This document shows positions 1-12,380 of a DNA stretch of 64,000 nucleotides, piece after piece. Origin of the DNA: Isoperla grammatica (lineage: Eukaryota > Arthropoda > Insecta > Plecoptera > Perlodidae); assembly GCA_945910005.1 (NCBI GenBank), contig OX246746.1:20495316-20559315 (forward strand), given 5' to 3'. Within the stretch, counting starts at the first letter, position 1. Every line of letters begins with the position of its first letter. Made by a program: the position numbers and the translations under genes. The notes under the pieces were generated by a model. It was not told the DNA's origin and made no database searches. It saw nothing but the letters and a program-made list of their open reading frames with translations.

Positions 1-1590
1 TTTAGAATATACGAGCATGAGTCTATAGATAGCTGTGTAGTGTGTAGGTACCATACAATGAGAGTTTTACCTTGGCTAGATGATCAACTGTTCTGCTCGC
101 AGGCGGGATCAAGAGTGGCGGGCTGCGATAGGTAAACATTCCGATCCGACAGTGTCGCCCTCTACACAACGCGGTAACGAACCAACAGAGAATGAGATGA
201 AACATAACCAGATGTATATGCCCTTATTTCGAGTTGTTTTGGAACCATGTGTCGTGCAGATAACAGACAACGCACTAGAATTTTGTTTTTCACTCTACTA
301 TAAATTACAGAATACAAAAGTATATTTTAATATTAAAAAATAAATGCTCGCTTTCACAAATACGCTATTCGTGCGACTTCAACGAGTTCTGTAAACGAAA
401 TAAATTTACGAATAGTCAATTTTAAGTTCCTTTACGATTTTGGTATGTGAAAACAGTTTCACCAAGAACTTGCTCGAAAGAATATTATTGCCTGCGTCAC
501 TAACGTAAGATAGTATTAACAGTTAAACTTACGTTTTAATGTTATGGCGGTAATCGAGACGACACTAAATACTATTTTCCAATTATTTTGAGAATGCTCT
601 GCTTCGAGACTGAATTTACAGATTTTCATCAAATTTATTCATTATTTGCGGTTTTACGACGGACGTTTCATCTTAAAACCATTACAAGAGGGGTGGGGGA
701 GGGGAGGGGGGGGGCATGGACCATGGTGTTGTTGTTGGTGTTGTTGTTGTTGGTGGTGTTTCTAAAGGCTGTCTTGAGGATACAATAAACGATCAAATTT
801 TTGCTTCCGGCAGCTGGGACAACGCCCCTGATCCCTGGGGGCGCACGCAAGTCCTACGAAATATTGTCTTCAATTAAATGTCCCAGTTCAATAAAATATG
901 GCCACCCTTGAGTAGACACAGTGAACGCTTACAAAACATTTTAGTTTTGCTATAACGTAACTTTTGATTGACAGCTTTTGCAAATTATTTTTAATAGCGT
1001 TTTCCAATGGGCTGTACTGCATGAGTGAGCCAATTATATTGTTGTGTATTGTTGTTTATGTATTGTTGTAAATTGTTAAAGGGGAACTTAGTGCTGTACA
1101 GCCGAAAACGCCATAAGTTACAAATCATACTCGATGTCAATGTCTAGAATATTGATATTTGCACACATGTTAACTAAAATATATTTACATCGTTTAGGAT
1201 AATATATAGTGAATTTTTAATTGATCTTAATTGATTGTTGTTCTTGTCATAGAAAATGTGTTTTAAAGACAAGATTAAGTAAGAGTAACCAATTTATGAT
1301 GTGTCACTATGACGTCGTTCCTAAAGGACGCACGAAGTCAATTTTTACCACAATAGCATAGGCGTGCGCAGAGGGGCAAGGAGGGGGGGAGTTGGCCCCC
1401 CATTAGGATAGGTGTGCTTTTATTTTTAGCAGAATTAATAAGGCATTAGATTGGAAAATCTTATTTAGTAGCATCTTGCTCACAAGTCATAACACAGAGT
1501 AGAAATGTGTATAAATATATTCCCCAAACTTTCACTATTTCTCAACTGCCAATTGCCCGTTTTGCCCGGGAAAGAATAGGTCCAGGGAAT
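1..1590. other. Non-coding stretch, no gene recognised
   Basis: AT-rich DNA with frequent stops in all frames; the few short open frames show no recognisable domain. A GTT/GGT-rich microsatellite lies near 724-765. Around 1360-1410 a G-rich then C-rich segment has the look of the end of an old repeat, but no family can be assigned. Confidence 0.6.
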
Positions 1591-1652
1591 TTACAGTTTC
1601 GTGATCACGTGGTCAAGATCTATCAAATTCGATTTTAAAAAGACAAGGTGTT
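1591..1652 (+). repeat. 62-bp dispersed repeat, copy A
   Basis: This segment matches 21713-21774 at about 56 of 62 positions in the same orientation. Both copies contain the E-box-like core GATCACGTGGTC and end in GACAAGGTGTT. Copy B lies about 210 bp beyond the right end of the satellite array. It is probably a fragment of an interspersed element of unknown class. Copy A runs into a short TGTTG microsatellite. Confidence 0.6.
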
Positions 1653-1938
1653 GTGTTGTGTTGTGTTGTGTTTGTCACCTAGAAACTAGGTGGACGGTGG
1701 ACCTAAATTTACAATATAGCAAATATGACCTGCACATTACAGATAATTACAAATGTCATATAAACACAGCTTTTTACAACGATTCTCATAGTGCAGTGCA
1801 TAACTAAACATATAATGCCAATTATGGTTGTAGCAGTTTTAGGAATTGACGTTTGCAAAATGAGCTCGATTACACATTGTGAGCTCTAGTCTACATGTAA
1901 TATATAACATTCATTTACATGTGTACCTTACTATAGGT

Positions 1939-2098
1939 CTCTTAAAACAACTTCGGTAATGCTTTCGTCATCAATCAATGACGTGTTTACGGTCTCGGCC
2001 AACCCGAGCAGGTATCTGAATTAGCCACGGTCGCTGGTTGTCTGCCGCTCACCCACCCATGACGAAAGCATTACGGTACCGAAGATGTTGTAAGACGA
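1939..2098. repeat. Foldback (inverted-repeat) element
   Basis: The left arm (1939-1971) and right arm (2059-2098) are imperfect reverse complements sharing the core AATGCTTTCGTCAT / ATGACGAAAGCATT and a CTTCGGTA block, around a loop of about 87 nt. The right arm has a few extra bases. The layout suggests a small foldback MITE; no clear target-site duplication was found. Confidence 0.55.
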
Positions 2099-2840
2099 GT
2101 ATATTGTAAGCATAAATATAGATTTAAATAGAGCGCCAATTAGTTAGTTTCCTAAAGAGGGGTAGTTTTTAAGTAGAGCAGGCGGTGAGAGTTGGCGAGG
2201 GTGCGTGATTGAGTGGCGTGCGTGTGGCGAAGTGAATTGGTATTTTTGAAGTAGAATAGTATAAGCGAGTTTTCACCTCTTTTGTATTCCGACAGTATTC
2301 CTCAATAAACAATAGAAGAAATTCATAGTTATCGAATTCCGTGTTCAATTGTTCAATTTCAACCCCTAACAACCACCTGTTTAGCAACAACCACCCCGTA
2401 ACGTTGAGGCCACCAGATTCAAGGTATGAACAGCGAAATCATCAAAATATAGTTTACACTATATGTAATTAAAATTATCACAAACATATACATAAAGCAA
2501 AATGCATTCATTTGTTTCATGCAACACAACGAACGACTCTTAATGAGTGAGTAACGTGGATAATAGATATTAGTTCGCCTCGACATTAGGTCTAATGATT
2601 TTCCACGTTATGCCATGTAAAATATAACTTTGTAAGGCTAATTTACGTCTTGAGGTTCAATTGTAATTCGGTTTATTACGTGTTCCATGATAAACAGTAG
2701 CAAAAGATTCGAATTATTATCACTTGTTCGTATTTTTTTTTTTTTTATATAAACCAAACCAACACCAAAAACACGAAATATATTTCGTCTACTTTTTTTA
2801 AATCAAACATTACATACGAATATATTTACCCTGCGAAAAG
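2099..2840. other. Non-coding stretch, nothing recognised
   Basis: AT-rich sequence with homopolymer T near 2734-2746. No coding frame, RNA gene or clear repeat could be supported. Confidence 0.5.
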
Positions 2841-3680
2841 ATTACGTCAAGTAATTAGATAATCAATTAATTTAATTATTTAATTATCAATTATATAACA
2901 ATCGGCACATTTCAAACGTTTAAAAAAAAATTACGATTCCTCGTGTTCATTTATAATCGATAATCGAAAGTCGAAACTAACCTCTACCATCTTGGAAGAC
3001 ATCACACAAAGTTACTGTGCATGGAGGGGAGAAACTGTTCTGTTCGTACGAAAATATTACATTCTCAAATAGTTTGTATTCGTCGTTGTGTAATCAGTTA
3101 AGTACAATGGGCACAAATAACCTTACAGTTGTAAAAGTAAAGGTTTATTCGACTGTAGATCAGTAGGCTACATACATGATAGGCATCCGCACCCGTCAAG
3201 TTTTCGAAACATAAATGCCAAGTAAGTTTTAATTGAATACATGTAAATGTTTACATAATATACAATAGAAAAAGTTTCTTACAACTAGGTAGAAGTAGAG
3301 TGAGTAGGGCCTAGTAGAGTAGTAGAGTAGGGTGAGTAGAGTGAGTAATACGCACGGTAGGCCTGATACGCTTCCAACACGCTAAACCTAGGGGTCTAGG
3401 CCTGGCTACTTTAAATGGGTGACATTTAAATGGCCATTTGAATGACAATTATGGATGACTATTGATGAATCATAAGTATAATTTAAAAGATATATTTAAG
3501 TATTGCGTCTAGAAGGCGTATAACAAAGCTGTGTGCCCTCTAATCTAGCCAATCGCGTTTCGAACGTTTCTAAAAAAAAATCGCGATTTTCCATAATCGA
3601 AAGTCGAACCATGATCGTTGGTATATCGTAAGTCGAACAATGATCGTTGGTAGTGTTTCGAACGTTTCTACAAAAGATTA

Positions 3681-4115
3681 GGCCATATCACATTAGGTTC
3701 CGAACTGACAATTGCAATCGTAGATTCGAGCTTACGATTGGCGGCGCATGCGCAGTAGCTCAGTTCGGCCAGTCTACGGTTGCAATCTTTTTATAGACCG
3801 AGCTCTAAAATAAGATTGGGAATCGTAGATCCGAGTCACGTGAACCAATCAGGAAGGAGAACGGTTAAATACGAATTGATCACTGTCACAACATAACCTC
3901 AAGCAACAACTACTTTAATGGAAACATTTAGCCAATAAGTTTAATTATATATTTGTTTGTGATTAAGGCTTGTCTTATTAGTTGTTATTATTGAATTTAT
4001 TTCCTAGTTGAACGATTTTAGGATTTACAGCTGGTCAAGTGTGATTGGATAATTGTAGATTGCGATTGCAATTGGCGACTCCAGTCTACGATTCCAATTG
4101 TAGTGTGATATGGGC
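3681..4115 (+). mobile_element. PIF/Harbinger-like MITE, copy 1 (435 bp)
   Basis: The element begins GGCCATATCACATTAG and ends GTGTGATATGGGC, giving short terminal inverted repeats. It is flanked by TTA on both sides (3678-3680 and 4116-4118). The empty site survives in the tandem copies (AAAAGATTATGTCAAG at about 5011), which directly shows a 3-bp TTA duplication. A 3-bp TWA target is the hallmark of PIF/Harbinger transposons (family knowledge). There is no internal ORF, so it is non-autonomous. Confidence 0.8.
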
Positions 4116-5074
4116 TTATGTCAAGTAATTAGATAATCAATTAATTTAATTATTTAATTATCAATTATATAACAATCGGCACATTTCGAACGTTTATAAA
4201 AACATTTAAGATTACTCGTGTTCATTTATAATCGATAGTCGAAAGTCGAAACTAAACGTTCCAATCTAGAATTTTACATTTACCATCCCAAAAAGACACA
4301 TCACTTACAAAGTTACAATGGAAAGGAGAAACTGTTCGTACGAAAATATTACATTCTCAAGTAGTTTGTATTAGTCGTTGTGTAATCAGTTAAATACAAT
4401 GGGCACAAATAACCCTTCAGTTGTAAAAGTAAAGGTTTATTCGCCTGTAGATAATTACATACATGATAGGCATCGGCAAAACATTTAAAAACATAAATGC
4501 TAAGTAGGTATTAATTGAATAAATGTAAATGTTTCCATAAATGATATAATATACAATAAAAAAAGTTCCTTACAACTTGGTAGAAGTAGAGTGAGTAGGG
4601 CCTAGTAGAGTAGTAGAGTAGGGTGAGTAGAGTGAGTAATACGCACGGTAGGCCTGATACGCTTCCTACACGCTAAGCCTAGGGGTCTAGGCCTGGAAAC
4701 TTTAAATGGGTGACATTTAAATGGCCATTTGAATGACAATTATGGATGACTATGGATGAATCATAAGTATAATAAAAAAGATATATTTAAGTATTGCGTC
4801 TAGAAGGCGTATAACAAAGCTGTGTGCCCTCTAATCTAGCCAATCGCGTTTCGAACGTTTCTAAAAAAAATCGCGATTTTCCATAATCGAAAGTCGAACC
4901 ATGATCGTTGGTATATCGTAAGTCGAACAATGATCGTTGGTAGTGTTTCGAACGTTTCTACAAAAGATTCCCAGTTTCCCATTATCGGAAGTCGAAACAA
5001 TGATCGTGCAAAAAGATTATGTCAAGTAATAAGATAATTAACTGATTTAATTATTTAATTATCAATTATGTAAA

Positions 5075-5509
5075 GCCCATATCACACTACAATTGGAATC
5101 GTAGACTGGAGTCGCCAATTGCAATCGCAATCTACAATTATCCAATCACACTTGACCAGCTGTAAATCCTAAAATCGTTCAACTAGGAAATAAATTCAAT
5201 AATAATAACTAATAAGACAAGCCTTAATCACAAACAAATATATAATTAAACTTATTGGCTCTTTGTTTCCATTAAAGTAGTTGTTGCTTGAGGTTATGTT
5301 GTGACAGTGCTCAATTCGTATTTAACCGTTCTCCTTCCTGATTGGTTCACGTGACTCGGATCTACGATTCCCAATCTTATTTTAGAGCTCGGTCTATAAA
5401 AAGATTGCAACCGTAGACTGACTGAACTGAGCTACTGCGCATGCGCCGCCAATCGTAAGCTCGAATCTACGATTGCAATTGTCAGTTCGGAACCTAATGT
5501 GATATGGCC
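5075..5509 (-). mobile_element. PIF/Harbinger-like MITE, copy 2 (435 bp, inverted)
   Basis: This is the same 435-bp element as 3681-4115, in the opposite orientation and nearly identical (only a few differences by eye). It is inserted at another site of the tandem block. Its flanks are TAA plus one extra base on each side, consistent with a TTA target read on the other strand; the empty site is CAATTATATAACAATCGG in the other copies. Equal length and high identity suggest a recently amplified family. Confidence 0.8.
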
Positions 5510-6290
5510 TTAACAATCGGCACATTTCGAACGTTTATAAAAACATTTACGATTACTCGTGTTCATTTATAATCGATAATCGAAAGTCGAAACTATACGT
5601 TCCAATCTAGAATTTTACATTTACCATCCCAAAAAGATAAATCACTTACAAAGTTACAATGGAAAGGAGAAACTGTTCGTACGAAAATATTACATTCTCA
5701 AGTAGTTTGTATTCGTCGTTGAGTAATCAGTTAAGTACAATGGGCACAAAAAACCCTACAGTTGTAAAAGTAAAGGTTTATTCGCCTGTAGATAAGTACA
5801 TACATGATAGGCATCGGCAACTTTTCGAAACATAAATGCTAAGTAGGTATTGATTGAATATGTAAATGTTTCCATAATTGATATAATATACAATAGAAAA
5901 AGTTCCTTACAACTTGGTAGAAGTAGAGTGAGTAGGGCCTAGTAGAGTAGTAGAGTAGAGTGTGTAATACGCACGGTAGGCCTAATAGGCCTGCGCTTCC
6001 TACACGCTAAGCCTAGGGGCCTAGGCCTGGCTACTTTAAATGGGTTACATTTAAATGGCAATTTGAATGACAATTATGGATGACTATGGATGAATTATAA
6101 GCACAATTTAATAGATATATTTAAGTATAGCGTGTAGAAAGCGTATATCAGATCTGTGTACCCTCTAATCTAGCCAATCGCGTTTCCAACGTTTCTTAAA
6201 AAAATCGCGATTTTCGATAATCGAAAGTCGAACAATGATCGTTGGTATATCGTCAGTCGAACAATGATCGTTCGTATATCGTTAATAGAA

Positions 6291-6704
6291 CATCACCAGA
6301 GTTTTATCTTTGGTTTTATCCTGGACGCGTCAGAAATCAACCCCAACGTCCAAGAATCGTTTAAAAAGGGGTAATATGTTTGATTTGTTTCAAAAGTGAC
6401 CTTGTATGTGTAATAAATATATATTTTACACAACAATACAAACGATAAAATACAATTACAAACAATGATCGTTGACAGAGAACGGTTGCCGGAGTTCCAT
6501 GATAAATAGTAAGTAAGTTTATTTCCAACACAAAATGCATACAGAATATACACATACATAGTAAATATACATTTTGCCTTGACCCTTAAGGTAGTTAAAA
6601 AACAAACCTTGTAATTTAGGGTGTTTGGAAGGCGGTGAACATAATTAAATGATAATGAGAAAATAATTACAAAAAGAATGATAGCTGTGATTAGTAACAT
6701 GATT
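6291..6704. other. Non-coding, probable LINE 3' flank
   Basis: Sequence downstream (on the minus strand) of the LINE coding remnant. It contains open stretches but no domain. It probably includes the degenerate 3' untranslated part of that element. Confidence 0.4.
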
Positions 6705-7370
6705 TTAAAGTTCTTTATCTTGCAGGAATTCTTCAATCGAGTAGTAAGCTTTGTTGCATAAGATTTGTTTAAGTTTATTTTTGAAGATACTGCTACTAGA
6801 AATGTTCTTTAGACTTGTTGGGAGCTTGTTATAGAGTTTGGAATTAATATAAAATGAGTTGACTTGTGATATGGTTCTTTTGTAATATTTCGCATGTATG
6901 TTGTTGGCTTGTCTTGTGTTATGATTATGAATGTTTTTGTTACTTTCCTGATTGAACATAGTTTTTTTTATATTTAAGATTGATTGATATATGTATAGAC
7001 TATAGAAAGTGAGTATTTTGTGTTTGATAAAATGTGGCTTACAATGAGGTTTGACATATGTGTCTTTCTTTTGTTTGAGTCCTAGAATATTTCGAAGTGC
7101 TCGTTTTTGAAGTTTAAATATTGTATCTGCTTTTGTTGATTTGCCCCATATTTCAATTCCATATCTCATGTGGGATTCAAAATTTGCATAGTAAGCTATT
7201 TTTGCGGTTTTTATGTTAGTAATTAAATGTATTGTTTTTAATGAGTAGCATGCAGAACTTAATTTATTGGCCAGCATTTCACAATGTCTGTGCCAGTTCA
7301 ATTTTTCATCTATATATATGCCTAGGAATACTGTTGTGTTAACTTTGTTTATCTCAGTATCATCCACCAC
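6705..7370 (-). pseudogene. 5'-truncated non-LTR retrotransposon, RT C-terminal remnant
   Basis: The 221-residue open frame resembles the end of a LINE reverse transcriptase and the region after it: FLGIYIDEKLNWHRHCE, then a helical segment, then YGIEIWGKS and IFKLQKRALRNI. This F-L-G...W...H...YG...W...LQKRA..I pattern is typical of Jockey/CR1/L2-type LINEs (family knowledge). The catalytic palm motifs upstream are missing, so this is a dead 5'-truncated copy, as usual for LINE insertions. The frame starts within homologous sequence, so the first Met is not a biological start. The exact clade is not resolved. Confidence 0.75.
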
Positions 7371-7482
7371 ATTTTGTATGACTGCTATAGGCCTATTGTT
7401 TAAAAAGGCGTAAAATGTTTTATTTCTTTAAAAAGTGATCTTGTTTGTGGAATGTATTTGTGTGTGGGATACTAATATTGCA

Positions 7483-7790
7483 ATTTGCATCAATGACACT
7501 AGTCGCATGCTATGTAACATTATCATTTATTTTGTTACTACGCATAAACATTCATAAGTAACTTGTGTCATACTCATCTCATCTTAGTATCAATTTATTT
7601 CCATTTTATTTAGTGTCCACTACAATATCATTGTTTGTAATTCGTAATTAATTTGTATTAATTACACTAGCCGCATGCTATACAACATAAACATTTTTTT
7701 TGCTACTACGCCCAAACAATCATGAGTAACGTGTCATACTCATCTCATTTTAGTGATAATTTATTCCATTTCATTTATTATTTGTATTGT
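7483..7790 (+). repeat. 168-bp tandem duplication
   Basis: Two direct copies with a 168-bp offset: GCATGCTATGTAACATTATC at 7505 and GCATGCTATACAACATAAAC at 7673, each followed by a TTGCTACTACGC or TTGTTACTACGC variant and CATACTCATCTCAT. The copies are diverged. No gene is seen. Confidence 0.6.
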
Positions 7791-7931
7791 GTATTTCCAT
7801 GTTCCTAAATTAATTCATGTCATTGTCAAATGTATATTATCAAAATGTTATTATTTACAGTATTATTATCGGTTGGATGTAAGAAAAGGCTTCACTGGTC
7901 TTAATCCCGCCCATAAAAAAGACCGAAATCG

Positions 7932-7960
7932 ATCAACCAATCAATCAATCAATCAATCTT
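7932..7960 (+). repeat. AATC microsatellite tail
   Basis: About five tandem AATC units follow a segment containing CACTGGTCTTAATCCCGCCC. A similar CTGGTCTTA stretch precedes the A-rich tail of the 5S-like SINE near 54165, so this may be the 3' tail of a decayed retroposon. Confidence 0.45.
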
Positions 7961-8139
7961 CAGGCGTCCACGCCACGACCGACTCCAGGATCAATGGTCA
8001 ACAGAACAGTCTTCAAGAAAGGTATGCATGCATGTTCCAAGTAAACTTATGTCTCGTTTTCAAAATAACTACAGTGGCGAGTGGCCGTCATCTAAAGAGT
8101 TCGTCCGAGTTCTGCGAAATGCCTTCCCCTCTTTGCCCT

Positions 8140-8340
8140 ACCAGTGCCCGCGCACGGACTAAGAGAGGCAGTGAAAGATCTCCGTAAAATAAAAATGATA
8201 GAATTACATGTAATTAGAATAAAGGAATTACTTTGTATTGAAAGATAGCTTATTTAATTGAAATATCTTTGACAGCTCGACCGTCTATTATAGAGATTAG
8301 ATCTTTCACTGCCTCACTTCGTCCGTTCGCGGGCACTGGT
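8140..8340. repeat. Foldback element with 42-bp arms
   Basis: The left arm (8140-8181, starting ACCAGTGCCCGCG) and right arm (8299-8340, ending CGCGGGCACTGGT) match as inverted repeats at 39 of 42 positions around a 117-nt AT-rich loop. GC-rich arms in AT-rich surroundings suggest a MITE; no duplicated target site was convincing. Confidence 0.65.
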
Positions 8341-9351
8341 GGGTGTGACACCCACTTTAGACTAGGCCTTTAGAGAATATCATAGTGTAATAGAATACCC
8401 AGAATAATGCTGGGTCTAAAATGACTTTAAGTTTATACTTGTCCTAGGCCCAGGGTTGTGTGTAGGGTTATGTTGATTGGCCATGTGCAATGGTATTCGC
8501 GTCGTGTACGTCTTGGTGATAGCCCCCCCCCCACCCAGCACCCTCACCAACCGGGAACATGTCGTGCTGGGGGGAGGGGGGGGGGGGGGGGGGGGCTGTC
8601 ACCTCCAAGCCATGCAGTGAAGGTATTCCTGTTGTCGCCACTACACGATTGAAACAATAGTGTTTCTACTACAAGTACACAACGTACGTCGTAAAATTTT
8701 ACATTTTAAATAAAAGGGGGGGGGGGGGGGGTGAACAAATGACAAGTTATATATATATATATATATATTTCATATTTCAAATATAGATCTTTGATTGGTT
8801 ATCGCTCACTCGTCGATGGTGTTCGCCGGAGCCTACAGGATTGGTTTAGTCACTTTAAATTCAAGTCTCCCCCTGAAAATAAATCTTGTTACTAAATGGG
8901 TAAAACAATTAAATTTAATTTACGGTATTTATTTATGGTGCCAGATTGAACAGGGAACTGTGCATTACTAATCTCAAGACATTGAAATAAATAAATATAG
9001 TACTAGTCACTCTTCGTCGTGTGAAATAAAGGTAGAGATGCGCTTCATTAGCAATTATATAGCTAATAAACTTTGAGAAAAGATTGGTATAAAAACGTGA
9101 TAAAAAAATGTAGAACGATACAGGATTTTAAACTGTTGGGTAATTTTTTATTTCATATACCTTAATTCTGACATTTTACGTTCTAAAGTGTACGCAAAAA
9201 ACATATGATTGCAACGGTTTCTGTTTACAAACAGCTTATAACTTGTATACAGTATATCAAGGGTAACACGTAGGTAAATCAGCGATCAGCAGTAGCCCAC
9301 AATACGCACCTCTGGCGAGTTGTAGGGGTGCACAAGATAAATAGTATATCC
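8341..9351. other. Non-coding stretch with homopolymers
   Basis: Contains two poly-G tracts (about 8578-8595 and 8717-8731), a poly-C stretch at 8524-8532 and an (AT)n tract near 8750-8768. No coding region is supported. Confidence 0.55.
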
Positions 9352-11739
9352 AGCAGGTGTGAGGTGTTCTCTCCAATGTGAACAACTTAATACTAATGAC
9401 TAAAACTATAAACCAACAGGTGTGAGGTTCAGTATAGTCCCGTGTAAACCATTTAATATTAAACGAAATAATACTTTAAACCAACAGGTGTGAGGTGCGT
9501 ATCCCCGTGCACACCATTTAATACTAAACAAAACAAAAATCTAAACCAACAGGTGTGAGGTAGAGTAGTCCCGTGCACAACATTTAATACTGAACAAAAC
9601 AAAAATCTAAACCAACAGGTGTGAGGTTGAGTAGAACCGTGCACACCATTTAATACTGAACAAAACAAAAATCTAAACCAACAGGTGTGAGGTTGAGTAG
9701 TCCCGTGCACACCATTTAATACTGAACAAAACAAAAATCTAAACCAACAGGTGTGAGGTTGAGTAGTCCGGTGCACACCATTTAATACTGAACAAAACAA
9801 AAATCTAAACCAACAGGTGTAAGGTGATCGTTCCCTATGTGCACCATTTAAAACATGACATAAGAAACTTGCCAAGTATAAACCAACAGGTGTGAGGTGC
9901 GTCCCCCTGTGCACACCATTTAATACTGAACAAAACAAAAATCTAAACCAACAGGTGTAAGGTGATCGTTCCCTATGTGCACCATTTAAAACATGACATA
10001 AGAAACTTGCCAAGTATAAACCAACAGGTGTGAGGTGCGTCCCCCTGTGCACACCATTTAATACTGAACAAAACAAAAATCTAAACCAACAGGTGTAAGG
10101 TGATCGTTCCTTATGTGCACCATTTAAAACATGACATAAGAAACTTTAAAAGTTTAAATCAACAGGTGTGAGGTTGAGTAGTCCCGTGCACACCATTTAA
10201 TACTAAACAAAACAAAAATCTAAACCAACAGGTGTAAGGTGATCGTTCCCTTTGTGCACCATTTAAAACATGACATAAGAAACTTGCCAAGTATAAACCA
10301 ACAGGTGTGAGGTTGAGTAGTCCCGTGCACACCATTTAATACTAAACAAAACCAAAATCTAAACCAACAGGTGTAAGGTGATCGTTCCCTATGTGCACCA
10401 TTTAAAACATGACATAAGAAACTTGCCAAGTATAAACCAACAGGTGTGAGGTGCGTCTCCCTGTGCACACCATTTAATACTGAACAAAACAAAAATCTAA
10501 ACCAACAGGTGTAAGGTGATCGTTCCCTATGTGCACCATTTAAAACATGACATAAGAAACTTGCCAAGTATAAACCAACAGGTGTGAGGTGCGTCCCCCT
10601 GTGCACACCATTTAATACTGAACAAAACAAAAATCTTAACCAACAAGTGTAAGGTACTCGTTCCCTATGTGCACCATTTAAAACATGACATAAGAAACTT
10701 GCCAAGTATAAACCAACAGGTGTGAGGTGCGTCCCCCTGTGCACACCATTCAATACTGAACAAAACAAAAATCTAAACAAACAGGTGTAAGGAGATCGTT
10801 CCCTATGTGCACCATTTAAAACATGACATAAGAAACTAACCAAGTATAAACCAACAGGTGTGAGGGGCGTCCCCCTGTGCACACCATTTAATACTGAACA
10901 AAACAAAAATCTAAACCAACAGGTGTAAGGTGATCATTCCCTATGTGCACAATTTAAAACATGACATAAGAAACTTGCCAAGTATAAAGCAACAGGTGTG
11001 AGGTGCGTCCCCCTGTGCACACCATTTAATACTGAACAAAACAAAAATCTAAACCAACAGGTGTAAGGTGATCGTTCCCTATGTGCACCATTTAAAACAT
11101 GACATAAGAAACTTGCCAAGTATAAACCAACAGGTGTGAGGTGCGTCCCCCTGTGCACACCATTTAATACTGATCAAAACAAAAATCTAAACCAACAGGT
11201 GTAAGGTGATCGTTCCCTTTGTGCACCATTTAAAACATTACATAAGAAACTTGCCAAGTATAAACCAACAGGTGTGAGGTGCGTCCCCCTGTGCACACCA
11301 TTTAATACTGAACAAAACAAAAATCTAAACCAACAGGTGTAAGGTGATCGTTCCCTATGTGCACCATTTAAAACATGACATAAGAAACTTGCCAAGTATA
11401 AACCAACAGGTGTGAGGTGCGTCCCCCTGTGCACACCATTTAATACTGAACAAAACAAAAATCTAAACCAACAGGTGTAAGGTGATCGTTCCCTATGTGC
11501 ACCATTTAAAACTTGACATAAGAAACTTGCCAAGTATAAACCAACAGGTGTGAGGTGCGTCCCCCTGTGCACACCATTTAATACTGAACAAAACAAAAAT
11601 CTAAACCAACAGGTGTAAGGTGATCGTTCCCTATGTGCACCATTTAAAACATGACATAAGAAACTTGCCAAATATAAACCAACAGGTGTGAGGTGCGTAT
11701 CCCCGTGCACACCATTTAATACTGAACAAAACAAAAATC

Positions 11740-12380
11740 TAAACCAACAGGTGTGAGGTTGAGTAGTCCCGTGCACACCATTTAATACTGAACAAAACAA
11801 AAATCTAAACCAACAGGTGTGAGGTTGAGTAGTCCCGTGCACACCATTTAATACTGAACAAAACAAAAATCTAAACCAACAGGTGTGAGGTTGAGTAGTC
11901 CCGTGCACACCATTTAATACTGAACAAAACCAAAATCTAAACCAACAGGTGTGAGGTTGAGTAGTCCCGTGCACACCATTTAATACTGAACAAAACAAAA
12001 ATCTAAACCAACAGGTGTGAGGTTGAGTAGTCCCGTGCACACCATTTAATACTGAACAAAACAAAAATCTAAACCAACAGGTGTGAGGTTGAGTAGTCCC
12101 GTGCACACCATTTAATACTGAACAAAACAAAAATCTAAACCAACAGGTGTGAGGTTGAGTAGTCCCGTGCACACCATTTAATACTGAACAAAACAAAAAT
12201 CTAAACCAACAGGTGTGTGGTTGAGTAGTCCCGTGCACACCATTTAATACTGAACAAAACAAAAATCTAAACCAACAGGTGTGAGGTTGAGTAGTCCCGT
12301 GCACACCATTAAATACTGAACAAAATAAAAATCTAAACCAACAGGTGTGAGGTTGAGTAGTCCCGTGCACACCATTTAAT
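11740..12380. repeat. Homogeneous block of ~10 type-c 66-bp monomers
   Basis: Within the larger satellite, about ten consecutive 66-bp monomers carry the TTGAGTAGTCCCGTGCACAC variant with almost no differences. Neighbouring parts are a/b dimers. This indicates a local expansion of a single monomer type. Confidence 0.85.

Larger units (their letters stand above)
2841..6290. repeat. Three tandem copies of a ~0.85-kb non-coding block
   Basis: The block starts with ATTACGTCAAGTAATTAG or a variant at about 2841, 4114 and 5016. Copies 1 and 2 end in CGTTTCTACAAAAGATT, and shared internal landmarks occur in the same order: CAATCGGCACATTTC, AATCGAAAGTCGAAACTA, GAGAAACTGTTC, ATGATAGGCATC, a GTAGAG/GTGAG-rich stretch, TAATACGCACGGTAGGCCT, TAGAAGGCGTATAACAAAGC and ATGATCGTTGGT. 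The 435-bp MITEs interrupt the series at two different places. Copy 3 is more diverged at its right end. No coding potential is seen. Confidence 0.8.
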
